From the NCBI GenBank assembly GCA_958410215.1, contig CATYOF010000003.1, positions 1-64,000 on the forward strand: DNA of 64,000 nt. The letters run 5' to 3'. The translations under genes were made by a program, and so were the position numbers. Of this stretch, positions 16,027 through 24,919 are shown piece by piece. The notes under the pieces were generated by a model. The model saw only the letters and a list, made by a program, of their open reading frames with translations, had not been told where the DNA came from and searched no databases. Positions within the stretch are counted from its first letter, which is position 1. The number at the start of each line of letters is the position of its first letter. This stretch comes from an uncultured Cryptobacterium sp. (GTDB lineage Bacteria; Actinomycetota; Coriobacteriia; Coriobacteriales; Eggerthellaceae).

Positions 16027-17841
16027 TTACGAAAGATTGGTTGCTACGGACTTTGCTAAGATCTCTCTATCAAACATATTGAAAACTGATTCATTCCCAA
16101 CGAATACTAAAGACTGAGTATTATTGGACTTAATTACAGAAAAAGCCTCTGCGATACTATCTAAATTGCGGGGACTTTCCAGTAGAATTGGATATGAATC
16201 TTTCTTGAGAGCAGTAATGAGGGTTAGTCCATCTTCTGGATTTTCGGGCGAGATAATATAAAGTCCCGAATAATCTAGGTCACAATTATTCTTAATCCAG
16301 TCATTGATGATTTTGTTTGCATCAAAAGGATTTTTTCCACAGAACCGAACAATATTTAATCCTTTGTCTTCCAGTGGGGTAAGAGATGCATCAGGAAATG
16401 AAGTTTGCCCGCCAAGAATGAGTATTTGTTTGAAAATTCCGGATGTGAGAATTTCTAGAGTTTGCTTGCCAATAATCCCATTTTCGACATGGTAAAACAC
16501 AGGCACCTTATTTTGGGCAATAAAAGGTGTAAGCGAAAGTAGGTCAGCAGTACAGTTTGGGTAGGTTAAAATTGCGACTTGAGATTCTGTTTGTGGAAAA
16601 GAACAATAGAGAATATTCGCGATCTCGTTATAGGTTTCCGCTGAGACACGTTGTGGAAAAGTCCCAATTATTTTTTCTATTGAGCTAAAAACGTGGTCAG
16701 AAATATGGTTCTGGTTACCTATGGCTATCGCTTGTTTTACACCGTGCTGCTTTAGGGTATTGGCGGTTATATCGGGAAGACTATCTCTCCTGGTCAATAA
16801 GATAGGCAAGCCGATTTTTGAGGATAATGAACTACCAAGAAAGGCGGTAGGAGAATCTTCGCCGGAAGCTATGATTACCTTGTCAAAATGACCATTGTTA
16901 TTGTGGTAATTTTCAAATAGGTTTACTGCAGTGCTGTATCTGTCTTCCTTGCTTATTACTTTTATTACGCCTTGAGGAATGGGGATATCCAGATGGAGCA
17001 TTTGATTGACTTGCAATTCTGCTTCAGCGGAACCTATCCTCCCTCCTAGCATTCTGTATACTCGACACACATCATGGGCGCTTCCAGCTATGCGCTCATG
17101 GCCTTTTTCGATCCAGATTGCTTTATTGCATAAACGTTCAATCTGGTCGTTACTGTGCGAAACAATTAATACAGTTACGCCATGTTCTTTAATTAAGGTA
17201 TTAATGCGTCGTTCGCATTTCTGTTGAAACATGAAGTCGCCAACAGAAAGAACTTCGTCAACTATTAGGATTTCTGGAACGATGACCGTAGCTATAGCAA
17301 AAGCAATTCGGGCAACCATGCCAGAGGAATAATTCTTAAGAGGCATGTCCAAGAATTGTTCGATCTCTGCGAATTCAACAATCTCCTCAAAGTGTTGTTC
17401 AATAAATTTTTTCGAATATCCTAAAAGGGCACCGTTGAGATAAATGTTTTCTCGCGCAGTGAGCTCCATGTCGAAGCCTGCCCCCAGTTCAATAAGCGGC
17501 GCAATACTGCCGTTTACGGTACAGGTTCCTTCGCTTGGTTCTAAGACGCCAGCGATGATTTTCAGTAAGGTAGATTTGCCTGATCCGTTTGTGCCTAAAA
17601 TGCCAAAAACATCGCCTTTTTTAACCTCAAGAGAAACATGATCTAAGGCTCGAAATTCCTTAAAATGCAATTCCCTTTTGGCAAGCGCAATCGCGTATTC
17701 TTTTAAATTATTCATCGTTTCACTGGCCATATTGAAGACCATTGATACGTCATCGACTTTAATCATGGTTTCGGAGGAACCGTTTAGCTCCTCTTCGGAA
17801 GAAGTATCTCCTAAGAATGAAGTGTTTACTACTTCAGGCAT
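16027..17841 (-). CDS. Polysaccharide ABC exporter ATPase (Wzt/TagH type) fused to three CWB2 repeats
   Basis: A 604-residue protein. Residues ~25-270 are an ABC ATPase of the polysaccharide-export class: Walker A GTNGSGKST at ~83-91, signature YSSGM at ~171-175, Walker B ILIVDE ending near 196, and the switch His in VSHS at ~229. Residues ~295-604 are three cell-wall-binding repeat 2 units (PF04122 pattern: DRYSTAVNL, VIIASGEDSPTAF, PILLTRRDSLPD, then two degenerate copies with ILTYPNC and LYIISPENPEDGLTL). CWB2 normally occurs in secreted surface proteins, where three units bind anionic wall polymer. Here it occupies the place of the substrate-recognition domain of Wzt. ATG 17,841 is chosen because AGGTGG lies five bases upstream; a GTG at 17,850 is possible. 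Confidence 0.9.
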   Translation of the reverse strand: MPEVVNTSFLGDTSSEEELNGSSETMIKVDDVSMVFNMASETMNNLKEYAIALAKRELHFKEFRALDHVSLEVKKGDVFGILGTNGSGKSTLLKIIAGVLEPSEGTCTVNGSIAPLIELGAGFDMELTARENIYLNGALLGYSKKFIEQHFEEIVEFAEIEQFLDMPLKNYSSGMVARIAFAIATVIVPEILIVDEVLSVGDFMFQQKCERRINTLIKEHGVTVLIVSHSNDQIERLCNKAIWIEKGHERIAGSAHDVCRVYRMLGGRIGSAEAELQVNQMLHLDIPIPQGVIKVISKEDRYSTAVNLFENYHNNNGHFDKVIIASGEDSPTAFLGSSLSSKIGLPILLTRRDSLPDITANTLKQHGVKQAIAIGNQNHISDHVFSSIEKIIGTFPQRVSAETYNEIANILYCSFPQTESQVAILTYPNCTADLLSLTPFIAQNKVPVFYHVENGIIGKQTLEILTSGIFKQILILGGQTSFPDASLTPLEDKGLNIVRFCGKNPFDANKIINDWIKNNCDLDYSGLYIISPENPEDGLTLITALKKDSYPILLESPRNLDSIAEAFSVIKSNNTQSLVFVGNESVFNMFDREILAKSVATNLS

Positions 17842-17850
17842 ATTGACCAC

Positions 17851-18630
17851 CTAAACGTAGAGGATGAATTTCTTTTCAAGTTTACGGAATACCAAAAATC
17901 CGATTGTCAGAACGACAAAGCCCATACCGAAGCATAAAAGATTAAGTTCTAAGCTTGGAGTTACGTTCCAAAGAGCAATATCGCGCATGTAGGTAACGTA
18001 GTGATACATGGGGTTAAAGTTCATAACGCTCATCATCCAGTCAGGCAAAATGCTTACTGGGTAGAAGAGGGGTGTTGCATAGGTCCATGCGGTAATAACT
18101 ACTCCCCAAAGATGGCCGATATCTCGGAAAAATACTACGAGTGCTGAAAGCAAAAAACCAAGACCAGCACTGAACATAAGCAAATAAAGCAGTAATAAGG
18201 GCAGGAATAACAAGTTAGGCGTAGGCATAACTTGAAAAAAGATCATTACCGCCGCAACTGCTATAAGGGAGAGTACGTAGTTTACAAGCTGGAAAAGGAC
18301 TTTTTCCAAAGGAAAGAGTATCTTATCTATACGAATTTTCTTAATGAGTGCAGAAGATTCGATAATAGAATTCATCGCGCTTGTGGTCGAATCCGACATC
18401 AAAGTAAACAGCGTGCTTCCTAGGATAAGGTAGAGCGGAAAATTGTCGATATCAAAACGGAAGAAAGTGCTAAACACGGCAGAGAGAACAATCATCATCA
18501 AAAGAGGATTGAGTACTGACCACAAAACGCCTAATACACTACGGCGATATTTTAATTTGAAGTCTTTGGAAACCAGCGACGACAGGATAAACCAGTTACG
18601 TTTTAGTGCTGATTTTTGGCTTGTTGCCAC
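17851..18630 (-). CDS. Polysaccharide ABC exporter permease (Wzm/TagG type)
   Basis: A 259-residue ABC-2 permease with an N-terminal amphipathic segment (DFKLKYRRSVLGVLWSVLNPLLMM, the family hallmark just before helix 1), six hydrophobic helices and a short basic C-terminus (KLEKKFILYV). It forms the membrane channel for a lipid-linked polysaccharide. The start is GTG 18,630 with GGAGG six bases upstream. The stop directly precedes the ATPase gene, so the two make one transporter operon. The operon runs opposite to the synthesis genes and has its own promoter. Confidence 0.93.
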   Translation of the reverse strand: MATSQKSALKRNWFILSSLVSKDFKLKYRRSVLGVLWSVLNPLLMMIVLSAVFSTFFRFDIDNFPLYLILGSTLFTLMSDSTTSAMNSIIESSALIKKIRIDKILFPLEKVLFQLVNYVLSLIAVAAVMIFFQVMPTPNLLFLPLLLLYLLMFSAGLGFLLSALVVFFRDIGHLWGVVITAWTYATPLFYPVSILPDWMMSVMNFNPMYHYVTYMRDIALWNVTPSLELNLLCFGMGFVVLTIGFLVFRKLEKKFILYV

Positions 18631-18690
18631 AAGGAACCTCCGAAGTTATGGTTTGTTGTTTGTGTAATAGCGTCGGCAAACAATCTTAAA

Positions 18691-18718
18691 ACTATATTAT
18701 TCTATCTTATGGTGTCAA
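18691..18718 (-). promoter_or_regulatory. Sigma-70-type promoter of the exporter operon
   Basis: On the minus strand: -35 TTGACA (18,713-18,718), 16-bp spacer, -10 TATAGT (18,691-18,696). The start point would be near 18,685, leaving a ~55-nt leader before GTG 18,630. This is one of the strongest consensus matches in the window. Confidence 0.8.
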
Positions 18719-18795
18719 TTTGGATACAATCCTTACCAGGTATGCATACTAAGTGCACGATTTAGAGCATATTTTTAGTTGAGCGGACTTAGTTA

Positions 18796-18824
18796 AGCGC
18801 AAGTGTAAATATTGAATTTGCGCT
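18796..18824. repeat. Inverted repeat in yfhO leader
   Basis: AGCGCAA (18,796-18,802) and TTGCGCT (18,818-18,824), separated by 15 bases, 20 bases before ATG 18,845. It may be an operator or a leader hairpin. No terminator-like T run. Confidence 0.4.
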
Positions 18825-18844
18825 AATTTACGGAATGAGGACTG

Positions 18845-21709
18845 ATGGAGCGTTCGCAAAAGAATAGATTGAGCCTATTGATTGAAAAGTGGATTGCTGC
18901 CATGGAGAATTCCAACAGAGGGTTTTATCTCTCGTATATATTTCTTTTCTGCCTCTTTTTTCTTTTGTTTGCTTCTGGTCTTTTGGTAAATAAAAGAGGT
19001 TTTATCTGGGCTACCGATGGCTTGGAACAGCAATATATGTTTTTCATTATGCAGGGGGAGTGGTTACGCGAACTTTTGCATAATTTTTTTATCGATCATT
19101 CATTTGTTGTTCCTATGTGGACTGACATGGTTGGTTATGGCGCTGACTATGTGATTTCGGTTGGGAACACCTTAGGCGATCCCATAATGTGGCTTTCAGT
19201 TTTTGCTACAGCGCAAAATGCCGATTTGCTGCTTAATGCAACGGTATTTATAACTTTCTTTTTGGCAGGCTTAACTTTTCTTGGGTATTGTCGATATAAG
19301 GATTTTGATAAGTTTTCATCTCTCATTGGATGCATGGTGTATGTTTTTGCTGGGTATGGCCTTATAGCGTTTACCCAGATCTATCTTCTGTATCCGCTTG
19401 TCTTAGGCCCACTTGCTTTATGGGGCGTAGATAAGGTTTTTGATAGGAAATCGCCAGCCTTATTTGTTGGGGCAATGTTTCTTTGCTTCTTTTGTTCGGT
19501 TACGCAGGCATATGTGACGTGTTTAGCTTTGTTTGTTTATTGCCTCGTTAGGGTATTTAATCTGGAAGAAAAACTTACCCTTAGAAGCTTTTTTAGCTGG
19601 TTTTTAAAGATATTTGGTTGTATTTGCTTGTCAGCCCTTTTGGCGTGCATTCTGTTTTTTCCAAACGCAATGTCGCTATTGTCGCAAGATAGATTAGGTT
19701 TGGATAGATATGAGAGCCTAACCTATTCTTTGGGTTATTACTTACAAGTACTGGAAGGTTTTATATCTCCTACATCCGTTGGTGCAGATTGCATGTATGG
19801 CTTCGCCCCTATTGCTCTTATAGCTGTTTTTGGCCTTTTCTTTGTTAAAAATACTGGGATAGATAAGAAAGCTAAACGTATACTTCGAGTGTTGTTCGTA
19901 GTGTTTACTTTGTTTTTATGTTTGCCATTTTTTGGGCGTATTTTTAATGGGTTTGCCTATCCCAACAATCGTTGGGTTTGGATATATACCCTACTGGTAT
20001 CCCTGATTGTGGTTTTGCTTCTTCCTGCTTTAAAAAGAGCGCTTGAAGCAGGAGATCGAAAAGTACTTGTAGCATCTTTGTGCTATGCGCTTTTCTGTAT
20101 GTTATTTCTTATGTGGTATACAGGTGAGACGTTTTACGTGATGCTGGTTATCCTGTTTGCTTCGATTGCCGTTCTATATGCTTTTCGCAATAAACAGGCA
20201 TTGCTTAATGTGTTTCTTTTTGGTTTGGTTGCTGTCAGTGTTTTCTACGTCTCCTTTCAATGGGGATATAGTATGAGTCCGAATCAAGTTCAGCTAGGGG
20301 AATCTTATAATTACGCGGTTCGTGACGATGCCTCGTCGGTAGTAATGGGTATAGAGGGATCCGAAGAGGAACGATACGATTCTGCTGTTGAGCACCAATG
20401 GCGCAATGGAAATATAGCAAACGGGATGTTGGGAAGCACGTTTTATAACAGTTATTACAATAGCTATATCGATGATTACCACACCAGTCTAGGACTCGCC
20501 ACCTCGTCGATGAACTTTTCTTATGCTGGCTTTAATTCTAGAACCACCATGGAGGCACTAGCTGGGGTTGAAAACTTTGTTGTTCCTTCAGGTGATACGG
20601 ATATGCTGCCGCCGCTTTATCGCACTTTGGCAGCGGAAGGCGCGGTTAAAGAAGTCGATTATTCCGTTTATAAAGCTGAAGAAACATTACCATTGGCTTT
20701 TACTTATGATTCTTCAATTTCTCGTCAGGACTATGATGCATTGTCTATAGCGCAGCGACAAGACGCATTAACGCAGAGCGTTGTTCTTGATCAGGCAAGC
20801 CAAAAAAACCAAGGAAACTATGCAGAAATAGAAAGCTATACGAAAGAAATTCCTTCCTCGCTAAGTTTTACTAAAGCGGGTGAGGATGTTGTCGAGGTTT
20901 CAGACACCTTTACGGTAGATGAAAAAGAATCGGGTGTAGCTATTGAAGGAAATACAATTACTATTTCTCAGCCTAATACCACCCTTTATTTGAATGCTGA
21001 GATTCCTGCTGAAACAGAAGCGTACTTTATATGCTCTGGCATGGACTATGAACCCCTGAAAAAAACAATTGATCCAAGCTTGTCCCGAACAGAGAAAGTG
21101 CTGGCTACATTAGATCAAATGATTACGGAAGATTCTAAAGAATGCAAAATTCTTGTTTCTGGTGATGGAATGGTTCAAGAAATATGGTTTATGAATAACA
21201 AGCATCATCTCTATGGCGGAAAGGACGACTGGGCAGTAAACACTGGCTATTCGGAAGAAGAGCGTCATACTATAGCGTTACAATTCAGCTCTCCTGGAGT
21301 TTATTCCTTTGATGATTTTGGGGTGTATGCGCAGGATGTTTCCGCGGTAGAGGAAGATATTAACGATCTAGCTTCGCGTGGAGCAGAAGATATCCAAGAA
21401 TTTGACAATGGTTATTCATGCACAGCAACTGCTGACGGCCATGGTGAATATCTTTATTTCCGTATTCCATATGCAGAAGGCTGGACTGCAATGGTTGATG
21501 GCGAACCCGCTGAAATCGTAAATGCAAATGTAGGTTTTATGGCGGTTCAGTTGCCAGAGGGTACTCATAGTGTTGAACTCCATTATGAAACACCAAATTT
21601 GCGAACGGGTGCGATTCTTTCGCTGGTTGGCGTTGTAATTGTTATTGGACTCGTGATTCTTTCAAAGAAACAGAAAAACACAAAAGCGAACAATGGCCTA
21701 AATAGGTAA
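18845..21709 (+). CDS. YfhO family membrane protein
   Basis: A 954-residue protein with ~12 or more membrane helices in the first ~490 residues (e.g. YLSYIFLFCLFFLLFASGLLV), a large extracytoplasmic domain to ~930, and a final helix (ILSLVGVVIVIGLVILSKK). The loop ATDGLEQQYMFFIMQGEWLRE near residue 58 matches the conserved Asp-containing first loop of YfhO. In Bacillus and Listeria, YfhO-type proteins act outside the cell to transfer sugars from undecaprenyl-phosphate to lipoteichoic or wall teichoic acid, partnered by a GT2. The DPM1-like GT2 at 3,169 could supply such a lipid donor. ATG 18,845 follows GAGGA. Confidence 0.88.
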   Translation: MERSQKNRLSLLIEKWIAAMENSNRGFYLSYIFLFCLFFLLFASGLLVNKRGFIWATDGLEQQYMFFIMQGEWLRELLHNFFIDHSFVVPMWTDMVGYGADYVISVGNTLGDPIMWLSVFATAQNADLLLNATVFITFFLAGLTFLGYCRYKDFDKFSSLIGCMVYVFAGYGLIAFTQIYLLYPLVLGPLALWGVDKVFDRKSPALFVGAMFLCFFCSVTQAYVTCLALFVYCLVRVFNLEEKLTLRSFFSWFLKIFGCICLSALLACILFFPNAMSLLSQDRLGLDRYESLTYSLGYYLQVLEGFISPTSVGADCMYGFAPIALIAVFGLFFVKNTGIDKKAKRILRVLFVVFTLFLCLPFFGRIFNGFAYPNNRWVWIYTLLVSLIVVLLLPALKRALEAGDRKVLVASLCYALFCMLFLMWYTGETFYVMLVILFASIAVLYAFRNKQALLNVFLFGLVAVSVFYVSFQWGYSMSPNQVQLGESYNYAVRDDASSVVMGIEGSEEERYDSAVEHQWRNGNIANGMLGSTFYNSYYNSYIDDYHTSLGLATSSMNFSYAGFNSRTTMEALAGVENFVVPSGDTDMLPPLYRTLAAEGAVKEVDYSVYKAEETLPLAFTYDSSISRQDYDALSIAQRQDALTQSVVLDQASQKNQGNYAEIESYTKEIPSSLSFTKAGEDVVEVSDTFTVDEKESGVAIEGNTITISQPNTTLYLNAEIPAETEAYFICSGMDYEPLKKTIDPSLSRTEKVLATLDQMITEDSKECKILVSGDGMVQEIWFMNNKHHLYGGKDDWAVNTGYSEEERHTIALQFSSPGVYSFDDFGVYAQDVSAVEEDINDLASRGAEDIQEFDNGYSCTATADGHGEYLYFRIPYAEGWTAMVDGEPAEIVNANVGFMAVQLPEGTHSVELHYETPNLRTGAILSLVGVVIVIGLVILSKKQKNTKANNGLNR

Positions 21710-21821
21710 GATGGCAAAGTGCATATATTATGTACTGAGTTTGAAGATCGAATTCAGGGGTTGGCTTCCACACTTCTTGCACTGATGCCGTAGGCAGTAC
21801 CCCCTGGGAAATGGTGCATCA

Positions 21822-23690
21822 ATGATTAAGCATAAACTATCGAATGTTGTTCTGAAAATCGCAGATCATATGAAAGACTATCCTGAGGTTTATTATCGGG
21901 TTGATTCTACCAATGACGGCTCTGCTGTATTTAATGAGGCTGATCAGGCTCTTGAGATTGCTGGCAGGGTTGATTTCCTTACTTATTTCAATTCTTGTTC
22001 GGTAGTCAAGTGGAAAAAATACACCAACATCCAAAGGATTAAACTTCATTTGGAATTAGCAGGCGATGCTTGTGTAATTCAATTTGTTGGCATTTCCCAT
22101 AAAGACAAGAATGCTTCGGTTTTGGCTGAGGGTCAGCGTTTAGTTGGTGGGGTAGAGAAAAACGGCCACTTAGTTTTCGAAATCGATGCGCCAGCAACCG
22201 ATAAAGACATTCTTGGCTTTGTATTGCAGGTTCGCGGCAAAGCACAGCTATTTGATGCGTATTACTTTACGGAAATCGAAGAGGATGCAATCAATCCAGT
22301 AAAACTCGCTTTATCCACAACCACCTTCAAAAAAGAACAATACATTGTTCCCAACATTGAGCTCGTAAAGCGCGAGGTATTAGCTTCGGACGATCCTGTC
22401 GCGAAAGCATTTCATTTGTTCGTGGTAGATAACGGATGCACCCTGGATGCTGCCGCTTTGTCTGACGATGGCGTAACGGTGCTTCCTAATAAAAATGTTG
22501 GTGGTGCTGGTGGTTTTGCTCGCGGCATGATGGAAGCGCTGTCGAGCGATGGAGGATTTACGCATATTCTTCTTATGGATGACGACGTAAAGGTTTCTTC
22601 AGAAAGCCTTAAGCGTACCTACAATCTGTTGGCGCTTGCTCAAGGTAAGTATCGCAATGCTTTTATTAATGGTGCGATGCTTGCGATAGAGGAACCAAAT
22701 CTTCAATTCGAAGATGTTTCTTACGTAATTAAATCGGGTGCTTATCGTCGTATAAAAGGCGATTATTATATTGATGAAACGACAGATATTGCCGAAAACG
22801 AAGCGGTTGATGTTGAAGTTTCCAATGCTTACGGGGCTTGGTGGTATAGCTGCATCCCGCTAAATGAAGTGCGTGAAAAGGGCCTACCATTGCCTCTGTT
22901 TGTTCGTTGTGATGATGTTGAATACGGCATGCGAACCAAGCCAACCTACATGACAATGAATGGCATTTGCGTTTGGCATGAAGGATTCGAAGGCAGATTC
23001 CGTCCTTCGGTAGATTGTTATCAGTATATTCGCAACTTCATGGTCATGATTGCAATGGATGACTGCGCTTCAGAAAAGATGTTTGTTGCACGCTGGGAGC
23101 GTAATATTCGCTTGCATATGAGAACCATGGAATATGACACGGTGGAGCTATTCCTTGATGGTATGGAAGATTACCTTAAGGGCCCTGATTATCTTGCTAG
23201 TGTTAGTGGCGAAGAACTCATGAAGAAAAATGGTGCAAAGAACGAAAAGCTTGTACCTGTTGAAGATTTTGATCCAGAAATGATAGCTTCCATGAAACAC
23301 AGTAGTCGTGCTTTTGGTGGAAAGTCTCATGTGGGGCAATTCTTACGTTTCTGGCGTACGTTGCCCTACGATCGCCATTTGTTGCCCGATGCTTTGTTGC
23401 GTGATAAACCCGAAGCGGTTTTCTATAGTGGTTTGTCGGTTCTGTCTCCGCGCTCTATGGCTACTAAGACATTGGTCGCGTTTGACCTTGAAGGCAAAAA
23501 CGCGGCAGTGCGTCGCATGGATCGCGCCCGCTATCGTGAATTGATGGATCGTTTTGAGCGCCTAAAGAAAGAACACAAGGAACGCGGTGCTGAGGTTCGC
23601 GCTGCTTACAAGGCTGCAAATCCTTGGTTAACTTCTTGGGATTTTTGGAACAGCTATCTAGGCACGGATTTAAAACCAGCGGATAACTAG
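21822..23690 (+). CDS. GlfT2-like galactofuranosyltransferase
   Basis: A 622-residue protein with the GlfT2 layout: an N-terminal beta-sandwich (~1-165), a GT-A domain with NKNVGGAGGFARGM and the DDD metal motif in ILLMDDDVKVS (~255), then CDDVEYGMR, the catalytic-site WHEGFEGRF, and a helical C-terminal domain. Mycobacterial GlfT2 polymerises galactofuranose from UDP-Galf. No UDP-galactopyranose mutase gene is in the window, so a Galf donor is inferred from family only. The small 112-bp gap after yfhO shows no terminator, so co-transcription is possible. Confidence 0.85.
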   Translation: MIKHKLSNVVLKIADHMKDYPEVYYRVDSTNDGSAVFNEADQALEIAGRVDFLTYFNSCSVVKWKKYTNIQRIKLHLELAGDACVIQFVGISHKDKNASVLAEGQRLVGGVEKNGHLVFEIDAPATDKDILGFVLQVRGKAQLFDAYYFTEIEEDAINPVKLALSTTTFKKEQYIVPNIELVKREVLASDDPVAKAFHLFVVDNGCTLDAAALSDDGVTVLPNKNVGGAGGFARGMMEALSSDGGFTHILLMDDDVKVSSESLKRTYNLLALAQGKYRNAFINGAMLAIEEPNLQFEDVSYVIKSGAYRRIKGDYYIDETTDIAENEAVDVEVSNAYGAWWYSCIPLNEVREKGLPLPLFVRCDDVEYGMRTKPTYMTMNGICVWHEGFEGRFRPSVDCYQYIRNFMVMIAMDDCASEKMFVARWERNIRLHMRTMEYDTVELFLDGMEDYLKGPDYLASVSGEELMKKNGAKNEKLVPVEDFDPEMIASMKHSSRAFGGKSHVGQFLRFWRTLPYDRHLLPDALLRDKPEAVFYSGLSVLSPRSMATKTLVAFDLEGKNAAVRRMDRARYRELMDRFERLKKEHKERGAEVRAAYKAANPWLTSWDFWNSYLGTDLKPADN

Positions 23691-23712
23691 CGAGTTTTCG
23701 GTTTGGTTATTA

Positions 23713-23742
23713 AAGGCCTTCGAGAAATAGCTCGGAGGCCTT
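23713..23742. terminator. Hairpin between convergent glycosyltransferase genes
   Basis: A 12-bp stem with one G-T pair, AAGGCCTTCGAG (23,713-23,724) / CTCGGAGGCCTT (23,731-23,742), loop AAATAG. T-rich but interrupted tails occur on both sides. It lies between the GlfT2-like stop and the stop of the minus-strand GT2, so it probably serves both directions. Confidence 0.75.
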
Positions 23743-23743
23743 G

Positions 23744-24652
23744 TTATATATATTCAATTTTCGGATGAAATTTTAGCCCCTCCAGATTACCTTGGATAAT
23801 CGTTTTCAGGCGTTCTCCTTTTTTGCTTTTTGCCTTAGTGAGTACCAGGAGCGCATGATATAGACCGCGTACCAAGATATATCCATATCCCTTAACGCCT
23901 TCGCGGCGATAGAAAACTACATCATTGCGATACGCTAACTTGTAGCGGCTTATTTTTTCTTCCGAATCAAGAGCGATATTGCCAATGCCGTTGCTCTTTG
24001 ATTTGTGGGTTACTACGCTCTTTCCTGCAAGATAACAGGGATATTTGCGCGAGATACGGCGAGTGAATTCCCAATCGTCAGACCAGATAAAGAAGTCTTT
24101 AATAGGTAGTCCAAGTTCCTTGATGATTCGCGCTGGAACAAAAAGCGACACAAATGATGCGAGGGTGCAAGGCTGCAGTTCCGGAGAAAAATCAGTGATA
24201 TTTTTAGTCAATGGATGGCGCTGGGTGTTCATAGTGCAAATGCTGCCATCGGTCCAGCGGCAAACGCTGCTTATATAACCATACTGTCCGTTTAACTGTG
24301 CGTCTGCTTTTAGAAATTCTTGCAGAGTGTCTTCATGGGGCATGCAGTCATCATCCATTACCCACACATAGTCGTAACCCAGTTCCACGGCTTTTCTCAT
24401 GCCGTAGTTAAAGCCTCCTGCGCCACCTAAGTTGAATCCAGTATTGAAATAAAGGATCTGCTTTGTATTTGCTAGCGGTTTTAAGGCTTTCGAGGTTCCG
24501 TCGGTGCTGGCATTGTCGATTACAAGAATATCCAGGCTGGTTTCGCATGCTTGTGAAGCATCCGAAAAGTTTTGGTTCTGAAGACAGCTAAGACATTCAA
24601 GAAGCAGATCTTTTCGATTATAAGTAACAACAACAGCTGCAATTTTGGGCAT
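23744..24652 (-). CDS. Family 2 glycosyltransferase (rhamnosyl/galactofuranosyl-transferase-like)
   Basis: A 302-residue GT-A enzyme: AAVVVTYNRKDLLLECL, VIDNASTDGTSKAL, FNLGGAGGFNYGMRKA and the metal motif WVMDDDCMPHEDTL. The GGAGGFNYG and MDDDCMP pair is shared with rhamnosyltransferases and GlfT1-like enzymes. It resembles the GT-A core of the neighbouring GlfT2-like protein, so the two may act in succession on one polymer. AAGGA lies nine bases before ATG 24,652. It is transcribed towards the rest of the locus. Confidence 0.88.
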   Translation of the reverse strand: MPKIAAVVVTYNRKDLLLECLSCLQNQNFSDASQACETSLDILVIDNASTDGTSKALKPLANTKQILYFNTGFNLGGAGGFNYGMRKAVELGYDYVWVMDDDCMPHEDTLQEFLKADAQLNGQYGYISSVCRWTDGSICTMNTQRHPLTKNITDFSPELQPCTLASFVSLFVPARIIKELGLPIKDFFIWSDDWEFTRRISRKYPCYLAGKSVVTHKSKSNGIGNIALDSEEKISRYKLAYRNDVVFYRREGVKGYGYILVRGLYHALLVLTKAKSKKGERLKTIIQGNLEGLKFHPKIEYI

Positions 24653-24919
24653 TTTTGTCCTTAATAAAAGTAGAAGTAATTTTCAATTCATATGGTAAAG
24701 GATATAGATAATGAGTGAGAAATTACTTTAAGAAAACTTTTGTGGTGGTTGTCTTTTTTGGTTGGGTATGAGGAACTTTTGATGGTATCTACCAAGCCCC
24801 GAGCGATAGGGGAGCGGCGCCTGGCTACGTCCAATGCAGTCTGAAGTAGCATTCGTAGAGTCAAAACGACTAAAATCTATTAACAAAACAACCATAAAAA
24901 CAAAATCGGGGATTCACCT
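24653..24919. other. Divergent intergenic region upstream of glpK
   Basis: 267 bp between divergent genes. A GC-rich segment at ~24,793-24,850 can fold: CCCC / GGGG around GAGCGATA, flanked by CCA / TGG. This makes a possible structured glpK leader. No known riboswitch consensus was recognised. Confidence 0.35.
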
